This document shows positions 7,231-14,400 of a stretch of 20,166 nucleotides of DNA, piece after piece. Origin of the DNA: Anaeroplasmataceae bacterium (GTDB taxonomy: Bacteria; Bacillota_I; Bacilli_A; Acholeplasmatales; Anaeroplasmataceae); the NCBI GenBank assembly GCA_020025015.1, contig JAHHSV010000024.1:1-20166 (forward strand). The letters run 5' to 3'. A program made the translations under genes and the position numbers. Below the pieces are notes generated by a model, which saw only the letters and a program-made list of their open reading frames with translations, made no database searches and was not told the DNA's origin. Positions within the stretch are counted from its first letter, which is position 1; the number at the start of each line of letters is the position of its first letter.

Positions 7231-7641
7231 ATGGCTATTAAACAAAAGCAAGAAGAAAAGAAAAGTAAGCTATGGGAAATAATTTCTAAGGATTATAAAT
7301 GGGAAAGCTATTTATTCTTCTTTATTTCTCTATTAGTATTATTATTAGGTGTATTAATTTTAACAGGAACCTTAACAATTAGTCCAAGTGCTCCATTAAT
7401 TGGTGGCTTCCCAACTGTATTTGCTTGGATCCTAGTTGTATTTGGTGCAGTTACATTAGTTTATGCGGTTTATCCATTCTTTAAGCCAGCAATTCCAGAA
7501 ATTAAGAAAATTAGCTGGTTAAAGGGTAAAAAGTATTTCGGTAACGTAATTCGTGTATTTTCATTCATTATCGTATTTGCTTTGTTATTCTTATTATATG
7601 ATATGTTTATAACAGAAATATTAGCAAGGATTATGGGGTAA
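7231..7641 (+). CDS. secE: Preprotein translocase subunit SecE, three-helix form
   Basis: SecE clamps SecY in the protein-export channel of the plasma membrane. The family signature is in the last third: PEIKKISWLKGK at residues 89-100, the amphipathic helix, followed by a membrane helix at about 107-127. Two further hydrophobic helices precede it (about 27-47 and 62-84). The protein therefore has 136 residues and three helices, as in E. coli, not the ~60 residues and single helix usual in Firmicutes. I chose ATG 7231, giving MAIKQKQ and AGGTGA (7220-7225) at good spacing. A GTG at 7222 would add three residues but overlaps that ribosome site. It sits between rpmG and nusG, the classic location. 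Confidence 0.9.
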   Translation: MAIKQKQEEKKSKLWEIISKDYKWESYLFFFISLLVLLLGVLILTGTLTISPSAPLIGGFPTVFAWILVVFGAVTLVYAVYPFFKPAIPEIKKISWLKGKKYFGNVIRVFSFIIVFALLFLLYDMFITEILARIMG

Positions 7642-7646
7642 GGTAA

Positions 7647-8213
7647 ATGAGTAAGAGATGGTATGTAGTACAAACCTATTCAGGATATGAAAATTCAGTT
7701 AAGGATGACATTGAAAGCCGTAAGGAAAGCATGGGTCTACAAAACAAAATCTATCAGGTATTAGTTCCTGAAGAGCAGGTTGAGGTCGTAGATAAGAAGA
7801 ACAAAAAGAGCATTAAGGTACAAAAAATGTTCCCAGGCTATATTTTTGTTGAAATGGAAATCGAAAAGGAAATGGATGATAACACTTGGTTCGTTATTCG
7901 TAACACACCAAAGGTTACAGGCTTCTTAGGCTCAAGTGGTCATGGAACAAAGCCAGTACCTATTCCTCAAGATGAGATGAATCGTATTTTACAAAAGATT
8001 GGTCAATTAGAGGTTGCTAAATTTGATATTCATGAGGGTGACTCTGTCGAGATTACTCAAGGTCCTTGGACGGGTCAAATTGGTGCTGTTTCAAGCATTA
8101 ATGAAGAAAAGGAAATTATTGTTGTAATGATTTCAATGTTTGGTGGTCGTGCAACTCCTAACGAATTAAAGTTTGATCAAGTAAGAAAGCTTCCTCAAAT
8201 TGATAAGGCTTAG
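7647..8213 (+). CDS. nusG: Transcription termination/antitermination protein NusG
   Basis: NusG binds the clamp of RNA polymerase and affects pausing, termination and coupling to the ribosome. The N-terminal NGN domain (about 1-115) begins KRWYVVQTYSGYENSVK and includes KMFPGYIFVEME and NTPKVTGFLG, all family hallmarks. The C-terminal KOW domain (about 130-185) has the typical VEITQGPWTGQIGAVSSIN and ends FDQVRKL. At 188 residues, length is normal and there is no insertion. It starts five bases after secE, with AAGG overlapping the secE stop. A strong terminator after the stop separates it from rplK. Confidence 0.97.
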   Translation: MSKRWYVVQTYSGYENSVKDDIESRKESMGLQNKIYQVLVPEEQVEVVDKKNKKSIKVQKMFPGYIFVEMEIEKEMDDNTWFVIRNTPKVTGFLGSSGHGTKPVPIPQDEMNRILQKIGQLEVAKFDIHEGDSVEITQGPWTGQIGAVSSINEEKEIIVVMISMFGGRATPNELKFDQVRKLPQIDKA

Positions 8214-8230
8214 TAATTTAATAGCTATTT

Positions 8231-8258
8231 AAGGGATGGTTTTGGCCATCCTTTTTCA
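8231..8258 (+). terminator. Intrinsic terminator after nusG
   Basis: GGATGG (8234-8239) pairs with CCATCC (8246-8251) around a six-base loop. AAG before the stem and five T after it (8252-8256) complete the structure. Confidence 0.82.
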
Positions 8259-8280
8259 TTTATTTAAAGCTAGGAAAAAA

Positions 8281-8292
8281 GATTTTAAAATC
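8281..8292. repeat. Perfect 12-bp palindrome before the rplK promoter
   Basis: GATTTTAAAATC reads the same on both strands and ends four bases before the -35 box. It could be an operator or part of an AT-rich upstream element. In DNA this AT-rich, a chance palindrome is also reasonable. Confidence 0.35.
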
Positions 8293-8295
8293 CTA

Positions 8296-8324
8296 TTGCA
8301 ATTTAAAAATAAATTATATATAAT
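8296..8324 (+). promoter_or_regulatory. Strong promoter for the rplK operon
   Basis: TTGCAA (8296-8301, five of six consensus) and a perfect TATAAT (8319-8324) are separated by exactly 17 bases. Transcription would start near 8331, giving a leader of about 75 bases that carries an L1-site mimic. Confidence 0.82.
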
Positions 8325-8349
8325 ATATAAGCACGTCTATGTGACGTAG

Positions 8350-8379
8350 TGTGGGAGGAGATTATTCCGCTTGACCACA
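8350..8379 (+). promoter_or_regulatory. Putative L1-binding site in the rplK leader
   Basis: TGTGG (8350-8354) pairs with CCACA (8375-8379), enclosing GAGGA on the 5' side and CTTGA on the 3' side of a short inner hairpin. The GTGGGAGG...ACCAC layout copies the L1-binding region of 23S rRNA (helices 76-77; E. coli GTGGGAGG paired across to ATACCAC). L1 is known to repress the L11-L1 operon by binding such a site. A second copy lies before rplA. Confidence 0.65.
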
Positions 8380-8404
8380 TCATTGTAAGAAGGAGGAAAC
8401 TATT

Positions 8405-8830
8405 ATGGCTAAGAAGGTAGTTAAAGTTGTTAAATTACAAATTCAAGCCGGCAAAGCTAATCCAGCGCCACCAGTTGGTCCAGCATTAGGACAGGCAGGC
8501 GTTAATATCCCAGGCTTCTGTTCTCAATTCAATGAGCAAACTAAAGACAAAATGGGATATGTATTACCAGTTGTAATATCTGTATATGAGGATCGTTCAT
8601 TTACATTCGTTGTAAAGACTCCACCAGCATCAGATTTATTAAAGAAAGCAGCTGGAATTGAGAAGGGCTCTGACAATTCTAAGAAGAATACAGTAGCTAG
8701 AATCTCAAAAGCTAAGGCAATGGAAATTGCTGAAATGAAAATGCCAGACTTAAATGCGAATGACATTGAAGCGGCTACAAAAATCGTCGCAGGTACTGCA
8801 AGAAATATGGGTATTGTTGTCGAAGATTAA
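8405..8830 (+). CDS. rplK: 50S ribosomal protein L11
   Basis: L11 binds the GTPase-associated region of 23S rRNA, forms the base of the L10-L12 stalk, and is needed for the stringent response. The 141-residue length matches the family exactly. The N-terminal domain has LQIQAGKANPAPPVGPALGQ and GVNIPGFCSQFNEQT; the conserved prolines of this domain contact thiostrepton-type drugs in other species. The C-terminal rRNA-binding domain covers about 70-141 and ends GTARNMGIVVED. AAGGAGGAAAC lies before the ATG, a strong ribosome site. It is first in its operon, behind its own promoter and an L1-type control site. Confidence 0.98.
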   Translation: MAKKVVKVVKLQIQAGKANPAPPVGPALGQAGVNIPGFCSQFNEQTKDKMGYVLPVVISVYEDRSFTFVVKTPPASDLLKKAAGIEKGSDNSKKNTVARISKAKAMEIAEMKMPDLNANDIEAATKIVAGTARNMGIVVED

Positions 8831-8863
8831 TTTGTTTAAAGGTTGTATTTCACAGCCTAAATT

Positions 8864-8892
8864 TGTGGGAGGAAATTCCCGCTTATACCACA
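8864..8892 (+). promoter_or_regulatory. Second putative L1-binding site, before rplA
   Basis: TGTGG (8864-8868) pairs with CCACA (8888-8892). Inside it GGGAGGA, TTCCCGC and TTATA parallel the site before rplK and the 23S L1 target. The 3' strand (TTATACCAC) is closer to the rRNA (AAATACCAC) than the first copy is. The element ends four bases before the AGGAGG of rplA, so bound L1 could block its own translation directly. Confidence 0.65.
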
Positions 8893-8908
8893 TTTTAGGA
8901 GGATTAAT

Positions 8909-9610
8909 ATGAAGAGAGGAAAAAAATACTTAGAAGCAGCTAAGTTAGTTGAAGCAAATAAGGCTTACAATGCTAAAGAAGCATTAGAATTAGCTTGCAA
9001 GACTTCAACTACTAAGTTTGATGCAGCTGTAGACGTAGCATTCCGCTTAAATTTAGATCCACGTAAGGCTGAACAAAATATTCGTGGCGCAATCGTTTTA
9101 CCTAATGGTACTGGTAAAACTCGCCGCGTATTAGTTTTATGCCGTGGCGCTAAACAAGAGGAAGCTAAGAACGCAGGTGCTGATTTCGTAGGTGAAAACG
9201 AGTATATTGAAAAGATCAGCAAGGGCTGGTTCGATTTCGATATTATCGTAGCTACTCCAGATATGATGGGTCAATTAGGTCGTTTAGGACGTGTTTTAGG
9301 TCCTAAGGGATTAATGCCAAACCCAAAGACTGGTACAGTTACTATGGATGTTGAAAAGGCTGTTAAGGAAATCAAAAATGGTAAGGTTGAATATAGACCT
9401 GATAAGGTTGGTAATATTCACATGACTATTGGTAAGGTATCATTTGGTGCTGATAAGTTAGCTGAAAACTTAAAGGCAGTTTATAATACTTTAATGAAAG
9501 TTCGCCCTTCAACTGTAAAAGGATCTTACATCTTAAATGTTACCGTTGCATCAACAATGGGACCTGGTGTAAAATTAAATCCTGATACAATTCTAGCTGC
9601 TAATAAATAA
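8909..9610 (+). CDS. rplA: 50S ribosomal protein L1
   Basis: L1 forms the mobile stalk at the ribosomal E site and also represses its own operon by binding mRNA. The 233-residue length is standard. The family signature lies at about 114-148: IVATPDMMGQLGRLGRVLGP followed by KGLMPNPKTGTVT. The first segment starts KRGKKYLEAAKLVEANKAY, and FDAAVDVAFRLNLDPRKA is the conserved first strand of domain I. AGGAGG (8897-8902) precedes the ATG by six bases. The putative L1 site lies immediately upstream. After the gene comes the L10 leader, so rplJ-rplL may be transcribed through from here subject to attenuation. Confidence 0.98.
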   Translation: MKRGKKYLEAAKLVEANKAYNAKEALELACKTSTTKFDAAVDVAFRLNLDPRKAEQNIRGAIVLPNGTGKTRRVLVLCRGAKQEEAKNAGADFVGENEYIEKISKGWFDFDIIVATPDMMGQLGRLGRVLGPKGLMPNPKTGTVTMDVEKAVKEIKNGKVEYRPDKVGNIHMTIGKVSFGADKLAENLKAVYNTLMKVRPSTVKGSYILNVTVASTMGPGVKLNPDTILAANK

Positions 9611-9612
9611 TT

Positions 9613-9712
9613 TTACCAAAGACAGTAGGTGTGCTTAATTGCACTTAATTTCTACCGAGGTTGTATAGATTTTGTTTTAACAAATCTTCCTGCCTCGGGT
9701 AGGAAGATTTTT
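9613..9712 (+). ncRNA. L10 leader with transcription attenuator
   Basis: The region holds the conserved features of the ribosomal L10 leader: ACCAAAGACAGTAGGTG, a small GTGC...GCAC hairpin (9631-9644), CTACCGAGGTTGTATAG, and then a terminator. Two structures exclude each other. CTACCGAGG (9652-9660) can pair with CCTCGGGTAG (9693-9702, one bulge). Alternatively AAATCTTCCT (9682-9691) pairs perfectly with AGGAAGATTT (9701-9710) before a run of five T. In the known mechanism, excess L10 or L10-L12 complex binds the leader and shifts it toward termination. No separate promoter is evident, so the leader probably acts on transcripts coming from rplK-rplA. Confidence 0.88.
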
Positions 9713-9714
9713 AA
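9682..9714 (+). terminator. Attenuator terminator of the L10 leader
   Basis: A perfect 10-bp stem (9682-9691 with 9701-9710), possibly extended by three inner pairs, is followed by T bases 9708-9712. It competes with the upstream antiterminator strand at 9652-9660. It lies seven bases before the ribosome site of rplJ. Confidence 0.85.
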
Positions 9715-9734
9715 ATTTAATGGAGGTAACACAC

Positions 9735-10223
9735 ATGAACTGCTCAATTGAACAAAAGAAGAGCGCTGTTGCTGAATTAGTTAGCAAAATCCAAGATTCT
9801 AAAGCTGTTTTAGCTTTCAAGTATCAAGGCTTAACTGTTGAACAATTCCAGCAATTACGTCGTGATATGCGCGCTAATGGTTGTGACGTTAAAATTGTAA
9901 AGAACAATATTAGCCGTCGTGCAACAATCGAATGCGGATATCAAGAGCTTGCAGATTCTTTAACTGGTCCAGTTGCTATGGTTTTCGCTAAGGAAGACAT
10001 GGTTGCACCAGCAAAGGAAATTTTTAAATTTGCAAAAGACTTCAAGAACATTGAAGTAATTAAGGGTGTTGTAGACGGTGACGTTTATGACTTTGATAAG
10101 CTACATGCATTATCATCATTACCATCATATGAGACATTACTAACTCAACTTGCTGCAGGTATGTTAGGTACAGTAAGAGAATTAGCAATTGGCTTAAATA
10201 TGCTAGTAGAAAAAGAAGCCTAA
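9735..10223 (+). CDS. rplJ: 50S ribosomal protein L10
   Basis: L10 anchors L7/L12 dimers to the ribosome and binds its own leader as a repressor. The protein is 162 residues, with an RNA-binding domain of about 130 residues (AVLAFKYQGLTVEQFQQLRR, VKIVKNNISRRA, LTGPVAMVFAKED) and a C-terminal helix (about 135-162) that carries the L12 dimers. I placed the start at ATG 9735, which has TGGAGGTAA (9721-9729) at good distance. An upstream in-frame ATG at 9720 overlaps that ribosome site and would add five residues not typical of L10. It is followed after 34 bases by rplL. Confidence 0.96.
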   Translation: MNCSIEQKKSAVAELVSKIQDSKAVLAFKYQGLTVEQFQQLRRDMRANGCDVKIVKNNISRRATIECGYQELADSLTGPVAMVFAKEDMVAPAKEIFKFAKDFKNIEVIKGVVDGDVYDFDKLHALSSLPSYETLLTQLAAGMLGTVRELAIGLNMLVEKEA

Positions 10224-10257
10224 TTAATAATATTTTAAATAACGGAGGAAAATTACA

Positions 10258-10632
10258 ATGGCTAAATTAACTAAAGAAACATTTATTGAATCATTAAAAG
10301 AAATGACAATTCTTGAAATTAAAGAATTAGTAGACGCTATGAAGGAAGAATTCGGTATCGATCCATCTGCAGTTGCTGCTGCTCCTGCTGCTGGTGCTGG
10401 TGCTGCTGCTGCTGAAGAACAAACTGAGTTCGACGTAGTATTAAAGTCAGCTGGTGCTGCTAAATTAGGTGTAATCAAGGTTGTTAAGGAAGTAACTGGT
10501 TTAGGTTTAAAGGAATCTAAGGAATTAGTTGACAACGCTCCTAAGGCTGTTAAGGAAAAAGTAAGCAAGGCTGAAGCTGAAGAAGTAGCTAAGAAGTTAA
10601 CTGACGCTGGTGCTGAAGTAGAAGTTAAGTAA
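10258..10632 (+). CDS. rplL: 50S ribosomal protein L7/L12
   Basis: L12 is the multicopy flexible stalk protein that recruits translational GTPases. It has 124 residues. The N-terminal dimerisation domain (about 1-33) contains MTILEIKELVDAMKEEFG. A hinge at about 38-55 is almost all Ala, Gly and Pro. The C-terminal domain contains EFDVVLKSAGAAKLGVIKVV and LGLKESKELVDNAPK, the GTPase contact surface. The hinge is encoded by near-pure GCT repeats (about 10373-10415), a slippage-prone tract. ACGGAGGAAAA precedes the ATG. A strong terminator follows, ending the ribosomal operon. Confidence 0.98.
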   Translation: MAKLTKETFIESLKEMTILEIKELVDAMKEEFGIDPSAVAAAPAAGAGAAAAEEQTEFDVVLKSAGAAKLGVIKVVKEVTGLGLKESKELVDNAPKAVKEKVSKAEAEEVAKKLTDAGAEVEVK

Positions 10633-10646
10633 TTTAACTTAAAATT

Positions 10647-10676
10647 TAAAGCTTAGGATTCGTCCTAGGCTTTTAT
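10647..10676 (+). terminator. Intrinsic terminator after rplL with TTCG loop
   Basis: AAGCTTAGGA (10649-10658) pairs with TCCTAGGCTT (10663-10672) with one G-U pair, closed by a stable TTCG tetraloop. A short T run follows (10671-10674). Confidence 0.85.
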
Positions 10677-10684
10677 TTTATTCT

Positions 10685-11284
10685 ATGAGTCATTACTATG
10701 ATAAAAATGTAACTGTAGAATCTAAGCCACAGCATTATAGCGTTAAGGTTAATAATTATACTTTAAATTTAAAGACTGATAGTGGCGTTTTTTCTAAGAG
10801 CTTTTTAGATTTTGGAACCTATGTTCTATTAAATGCCTTTAAGGAGCCTAGTATTGAGGGTCCTTTATTAGATATGTGCTCAGGCTATGGCCCAGTTGGC
10901 GTTTATTTAGGCTTAAGCACGAATAGAGAAATCTATATGTCAGAAATCAATGAAAGAGCCTATAATTTAGGCTTAGAAAATTTAAAGCTTAATAATGTTA
11001 AGGCTACGGCTTATTGTGGTGATTTATATGAAGCTCTACCAGGGGACCTGAAATTTGCTGGAGTTTTAGTGAATCCACCGATTAGAGCAGGTAAGGATAC
11101 GGTGTTTGCTATTTATCAAGGAGCACTAGAACGGCTTTTACTAAATGGTGAGCTATGGGTTGTGATTCAAAAGAAGCAAGGAGCTGAATCTAGCCTTAAA
11201 TTTTTAGTATCTATTTTTGGTAATGCTACAGTTATAACTAAAGAAAAGGGATATTGGATTATCAAGTCAATTAAAGAGGTTTAG
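10685..11284 (+). CDS. Class I SAM-dependent methyltransferase, RsmC/YbxB type
   Basis: The 199-residue protein matches the YbxB/RsmC group, placed between rplL and rpoB in many Bacilli. RsmC of E. coli methylates G1207 of 16S rRNA (m2G). Motif I is LLDMCSGYGPVG (61-72), the SAM pocket, though the usual acidic-xGxG is here DMCSG. Motif IV is NPPIRAGK at 130-137, the catalytic NPPY-type loop. The family entry segment TDSGVFSKSFLDFGTYVLL precedes motif I. The N-terminus aligns with YbxB, supporting ATG 10685. That ATG lies 11 bases after the rplL terminator T run and has no Shine-Dalgarno sequence before it, which is odd. A terminator overlaps its stop codon. The rRNA target is inferred from the family. 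Confidence 0.88.
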   Translation: MSHYYDKNVTVESKPQHYSVKVNNYTLNLKTDSGVFSKSFLDFGTYVLLNAFKEPSIEGPLLDMCSGYGPVGVYLGLSTNREIYMSEINERAYNLGLENLKLNNVKATAYCGDLYEALPGDLKFAGVLVNPPIRAGKDTVFAIYQGALERLLLNGELWVVIQKKQGAESSLKFLVSIFGNATVITKEKGYWIIKSIKEV

Positions 11285-11297
11285 GGCCTCTTTTTTC
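11271..11297 (+). terminator. Intrinsic terminator overlapping the methyltransferase stop
   Basis: AAAGAGG (11273-11279) pairs with CCTCTTT (11287-11293) around a seven-base loop that contains the TAG stop (11282-11284). Six T follow from 11291. Confidence 0.82.
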
Positions 11298-11336
11298 TTT
11301 TTTTAGTTTTTTCAAATTAGATAAGCACAAAACTGC

Positions 11337-11362
11337 ATTTTTTTCAATATTTTTTTTAAAAA
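11337..11362 (+). promoter_or_regulatory. T-tract upstream element before the rpoB promoter
   Basis: T tracts at about 11338-11344 and 11350-11357, the latter followed by five A, lie about 13 bases apart directly upstream of the -35 boxes. Such phased tracts bend DNA and, at this position, resemble an UP element contacted by the RNA polymerase alpha subunit. The role is inferred. Confidence 0.4.
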
Positions 11363-11375
11363 TACCTTAAATTTA

Positions 11376-11412
11376 TTGACTAATTTGACATAAGTGGTTA
11401 TAATTATAAAAT
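11376..11412 (+). promoter_or_regulatory. Double promoter for rpoB-rpoC
   Basis: Two overlapping promoters can be read. TTGACT (11376-11381) and a perfect TATAAT (11399-11404) have a 17-bp spacer. A perfect TTGACA (11385-11390) and TAAAAT (11407-11412) have a 16-bp spacer. Starts would fall near 11411 and 11419. The arrangement closely resembles the double promoter before rpmG. Confidence 0.8.
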
Positions 11413-11423
11413 GCAATATTAGT

Positions 11424-11471
11424 GGGGGTAGTGCGCCTTTATACCCTCCAATTGACTTATCGAAGGGGTGG
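11424..11471 (+). promoter_or_regulatory. Hairpin leader of rpoB with possible control of the ribosome site
   Basis: GGGGGTA (11424-11430) can pair with TACCCTC (11442-11448, one G-U). The same TACCCT strand could instead pair with GGGGTG (11465-11470), which is the ribosome site of rpoB. These two pairings exclude each other, so the leader could act as a switch. This comes from base pairing alone; no known leader family is recognised. Confidence 0.35.
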
Positions 11472-11475
11472 ATTT

Positions 11476-14400
11476 ATGAATTACAAAGTTGTTCAATATG
11501 GCAAAAAATCTGAACGTAGAAATTACTCAAAGATTAGAACTGATGTTGAAATTCCTGATTTAATTGAGATTCAAACTAAATCCTTTGACAACTTTATTAA
11601 CGTTGGCTTAAAGGAATTATTTGAGGATATATCTCCAATCGAATCTTTTGGTGGAGTTTTAAAGATTTATTTTGATGAGTATCATTTTGAGGACCCAAAA
11701 TATGGTATCGTAGAGTCTAAGCTACGTGATACTAACTATTCTCGTTCTTTAAAGGTTAATGTGCGTTTAGAAAACACTTTAACAGGAGTTCAAACTGTAA
11801 GAGAAATCTTTATGGGTGATATTCCTTATATGACACCAGTTGGTACATTCGTTATTAATGGTGCTGAGCGTGTTATTATTTCCCAGATTGTTCGTTCATC
11901 TGGTGTTTACTATTCTAAGGAAGTAGACAAGAAAACCGGTGATATTAAGTATGCTGGTCAAATTATTCCTACACGTGGCGCATGGATTAATTATGAAATG
12001 GGCAGTAAGGATGTATGGTATGCAGAGCTTGACCGTTCTAAGAAAATCCTATTAACTACTGTTTTACGTGCCTTTGGTTTAGAAACAAATAAGCAAATCA
12101 CTGACTTATTTGGCAAGGATGAGCATTTTGATGCAACCTTTGCTAAAGAGGAAGCTACTTATAAACAAACATTAGACAAGGATGAGGCAGTTAAGATTGT
12201 TTACTCTAAGCTAAGAGTTGGCGAAGACAATGTACCTGCTGATGGCGCAAGACGTTTAATTAAAGAACGTTTATTTGATGATAGACGTTATGACTTACAA
12301 AAGGTAGGCCGTTATAAATATAATGTTAAATTAGATATTTTCCAAAGAGCTAAGGGTTTAACTCTAGCTGAGGATGTTATCGCTAATGAGGATATCTATG
12401 AAATTGATGAAGCTACAGGTGAAGCAAGCTTAGTATTTAACGCAGGTGAGGTAATTGCAGCTAAGGGTGCAGTTATTCAAGGTGAAATTCTAGAGAATCT
12501 AAAGAAGGGACGTAGTGCATTACGTCATGTTGTTGATTTAGGTAATACTTTAGATGATGATCCAACTTGTGAATTCTTAAGCGTATATGCTCCAAAGTCA
12601 GAAGAGGTTGTAAGATTAATTGGTAATGATCCAACTGAAACTGCTTTACATATCACTTTATCTGATATTATTGCATCATTCTCATATTACTTTAATTTAT
12701 ATAAGCGTATTGGAAACTTAGATGATATCGACCACTTAGGTAATCGTCGTTTACGTTTAATAGGCGAATTATTAAAGAATCAATTTAGAATTGGCTTTGC
12801 AAAGCTAGAAAAGAATATTTTAGACAGAATGTCTACAGTAGATCCAAGTGAAGCTACCCCTGAAAGCTTAATTAATATTAAGCCTTTAACCTCTTCACTA
12901 AAGGAATTCTTTGGTTCAAGCCAATTATCACAGTTTATGGATCAAATTAACCCACTTGCTGAAATCACTCAAAAGCGTCGTATTTCAGCCTTAGGTACTG
13001 GTGGTATTGCTCGTGATAGAGCTGGTGTTGAGGTCCGAGACGTTCACAATTCTCACTATGGTAGAATGTGTCCTATTGAGACTCCAGAAGGTCCATCAAT
13101 CGGTTTAATTACATCTTTAGCAACCTATGCTAAGGTTAATGAATATGGCTTTATTGAATCTCCTTATTTCGTTGTAAAGAAGGATGAAAATGGCCAAAAG
13201 TATGTATCTGATGAAATTAGATATTTATCAGCTGATAAGGAAAATGGTGTAGTAATTGCTTCTGCATCTACTTTACTTGATGAGGCTGGTCATATCGTTG
13301 AAGAAAAGGTTATTGGTCGTCGTGATGGTGAAACTGAAATCGTTACTCCAGAGGAGGTTGATTTTATGGACGTTTCTCCAAAGCAAATCGTATCAGTAGC
13401 TGCAGCCTGTGTACCTTTCCTAGAGCACGATGATGCGACTCGTGCATTGATGGGTGCGAACATGCAACGTCAGGCTGTACCTATTATTAATCCTGAAAGC
13501 CCAATTGTTGGTACTGGTATGGAATACCGTGCTGCCAAGGATTCAGGTAGTGCATTAATCGCTCGTATGTCAGGTGTTGTTCAATACGTTGATGCTAAGC
13601 GTATTGTTGTAAGAGAAGATAGTGGCGAGTTATATACCTATAATTTATATCAATTCCTACGTTCAAACTCTGCAACTGCAATCATGCAACGTCCAATTGT
13701 AGCAGCTGGTGAAAGAATTGAGCGTGGCGACATTTTAGCTGATGGTCAATCTATGAAGAATGGTGAATTAGCTTTAGGTCGTAACGTAAGAGTAGCCTTC
13801 ATGACTTGGGATGGCTACAACTACGAGGATGCCGTTATCATGTGCGAGAAGATGGTTTACGATGACGTTTACACATCTTTACATATTGATGAATTCCAAA
13901 TTGAAGCTCGTGATACTAAGCTAGGTAAGGAAGAGTTTACTACTGAAATTCCTAACGTTGGTGCCGAGACTATTAGCCATCTAGATGAAAATGGTATTGT
14001 TATTCCTGGTACTGAGGTTAAGGAAGGCGATATTCTAGTTGGTAAGATTACACCTAAGGGTGTAACAGAGCCTACTCCAGAAGAAAAGCTATTATTAGCA
14101 ATCTTCGGTGAAAAGTCACGTGAGGTTCGTGATACTTCTTTAAGAGTTCCTCATGGAGGCGGCGGTATTGTTCAATCAATCCAACATTATAAGAAGTCTA
14201 AGGGTGATGAATTAGCACCAGGCGTAAATGAGGTTGTTCGTGTTTATATCATCCAAAAGCGTAAGATCAAGATTGGTGATAAGATGGCTGGTCGTCATGG
14301 TAACAAGGGTGTTATTTCTAACATCGTTCCACTAGAAGATATGCCATTTACAGAGGATGGTCAACCAATTGATATCATGTTAAACCCACAAGGTGTTCCT

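Noticed and set aside
9631..9714. Separate small RNA between rplA and rplJ
   Set aside because: The sequence and structures fit the L10 leader, and no promoter is seen.
10373..10415. GCT-rich tract as a candidate microsatellite or regulatory repeat
   Set aside because: It encodes the normal Ala/Gly/Pro hinge of L12, found in all members of the family.
10224..10568. Open frame on the - strand across rplL
   Set aside because: It is the complement of the L12 gene, including its Ala-rich hinge; there is no independent support.
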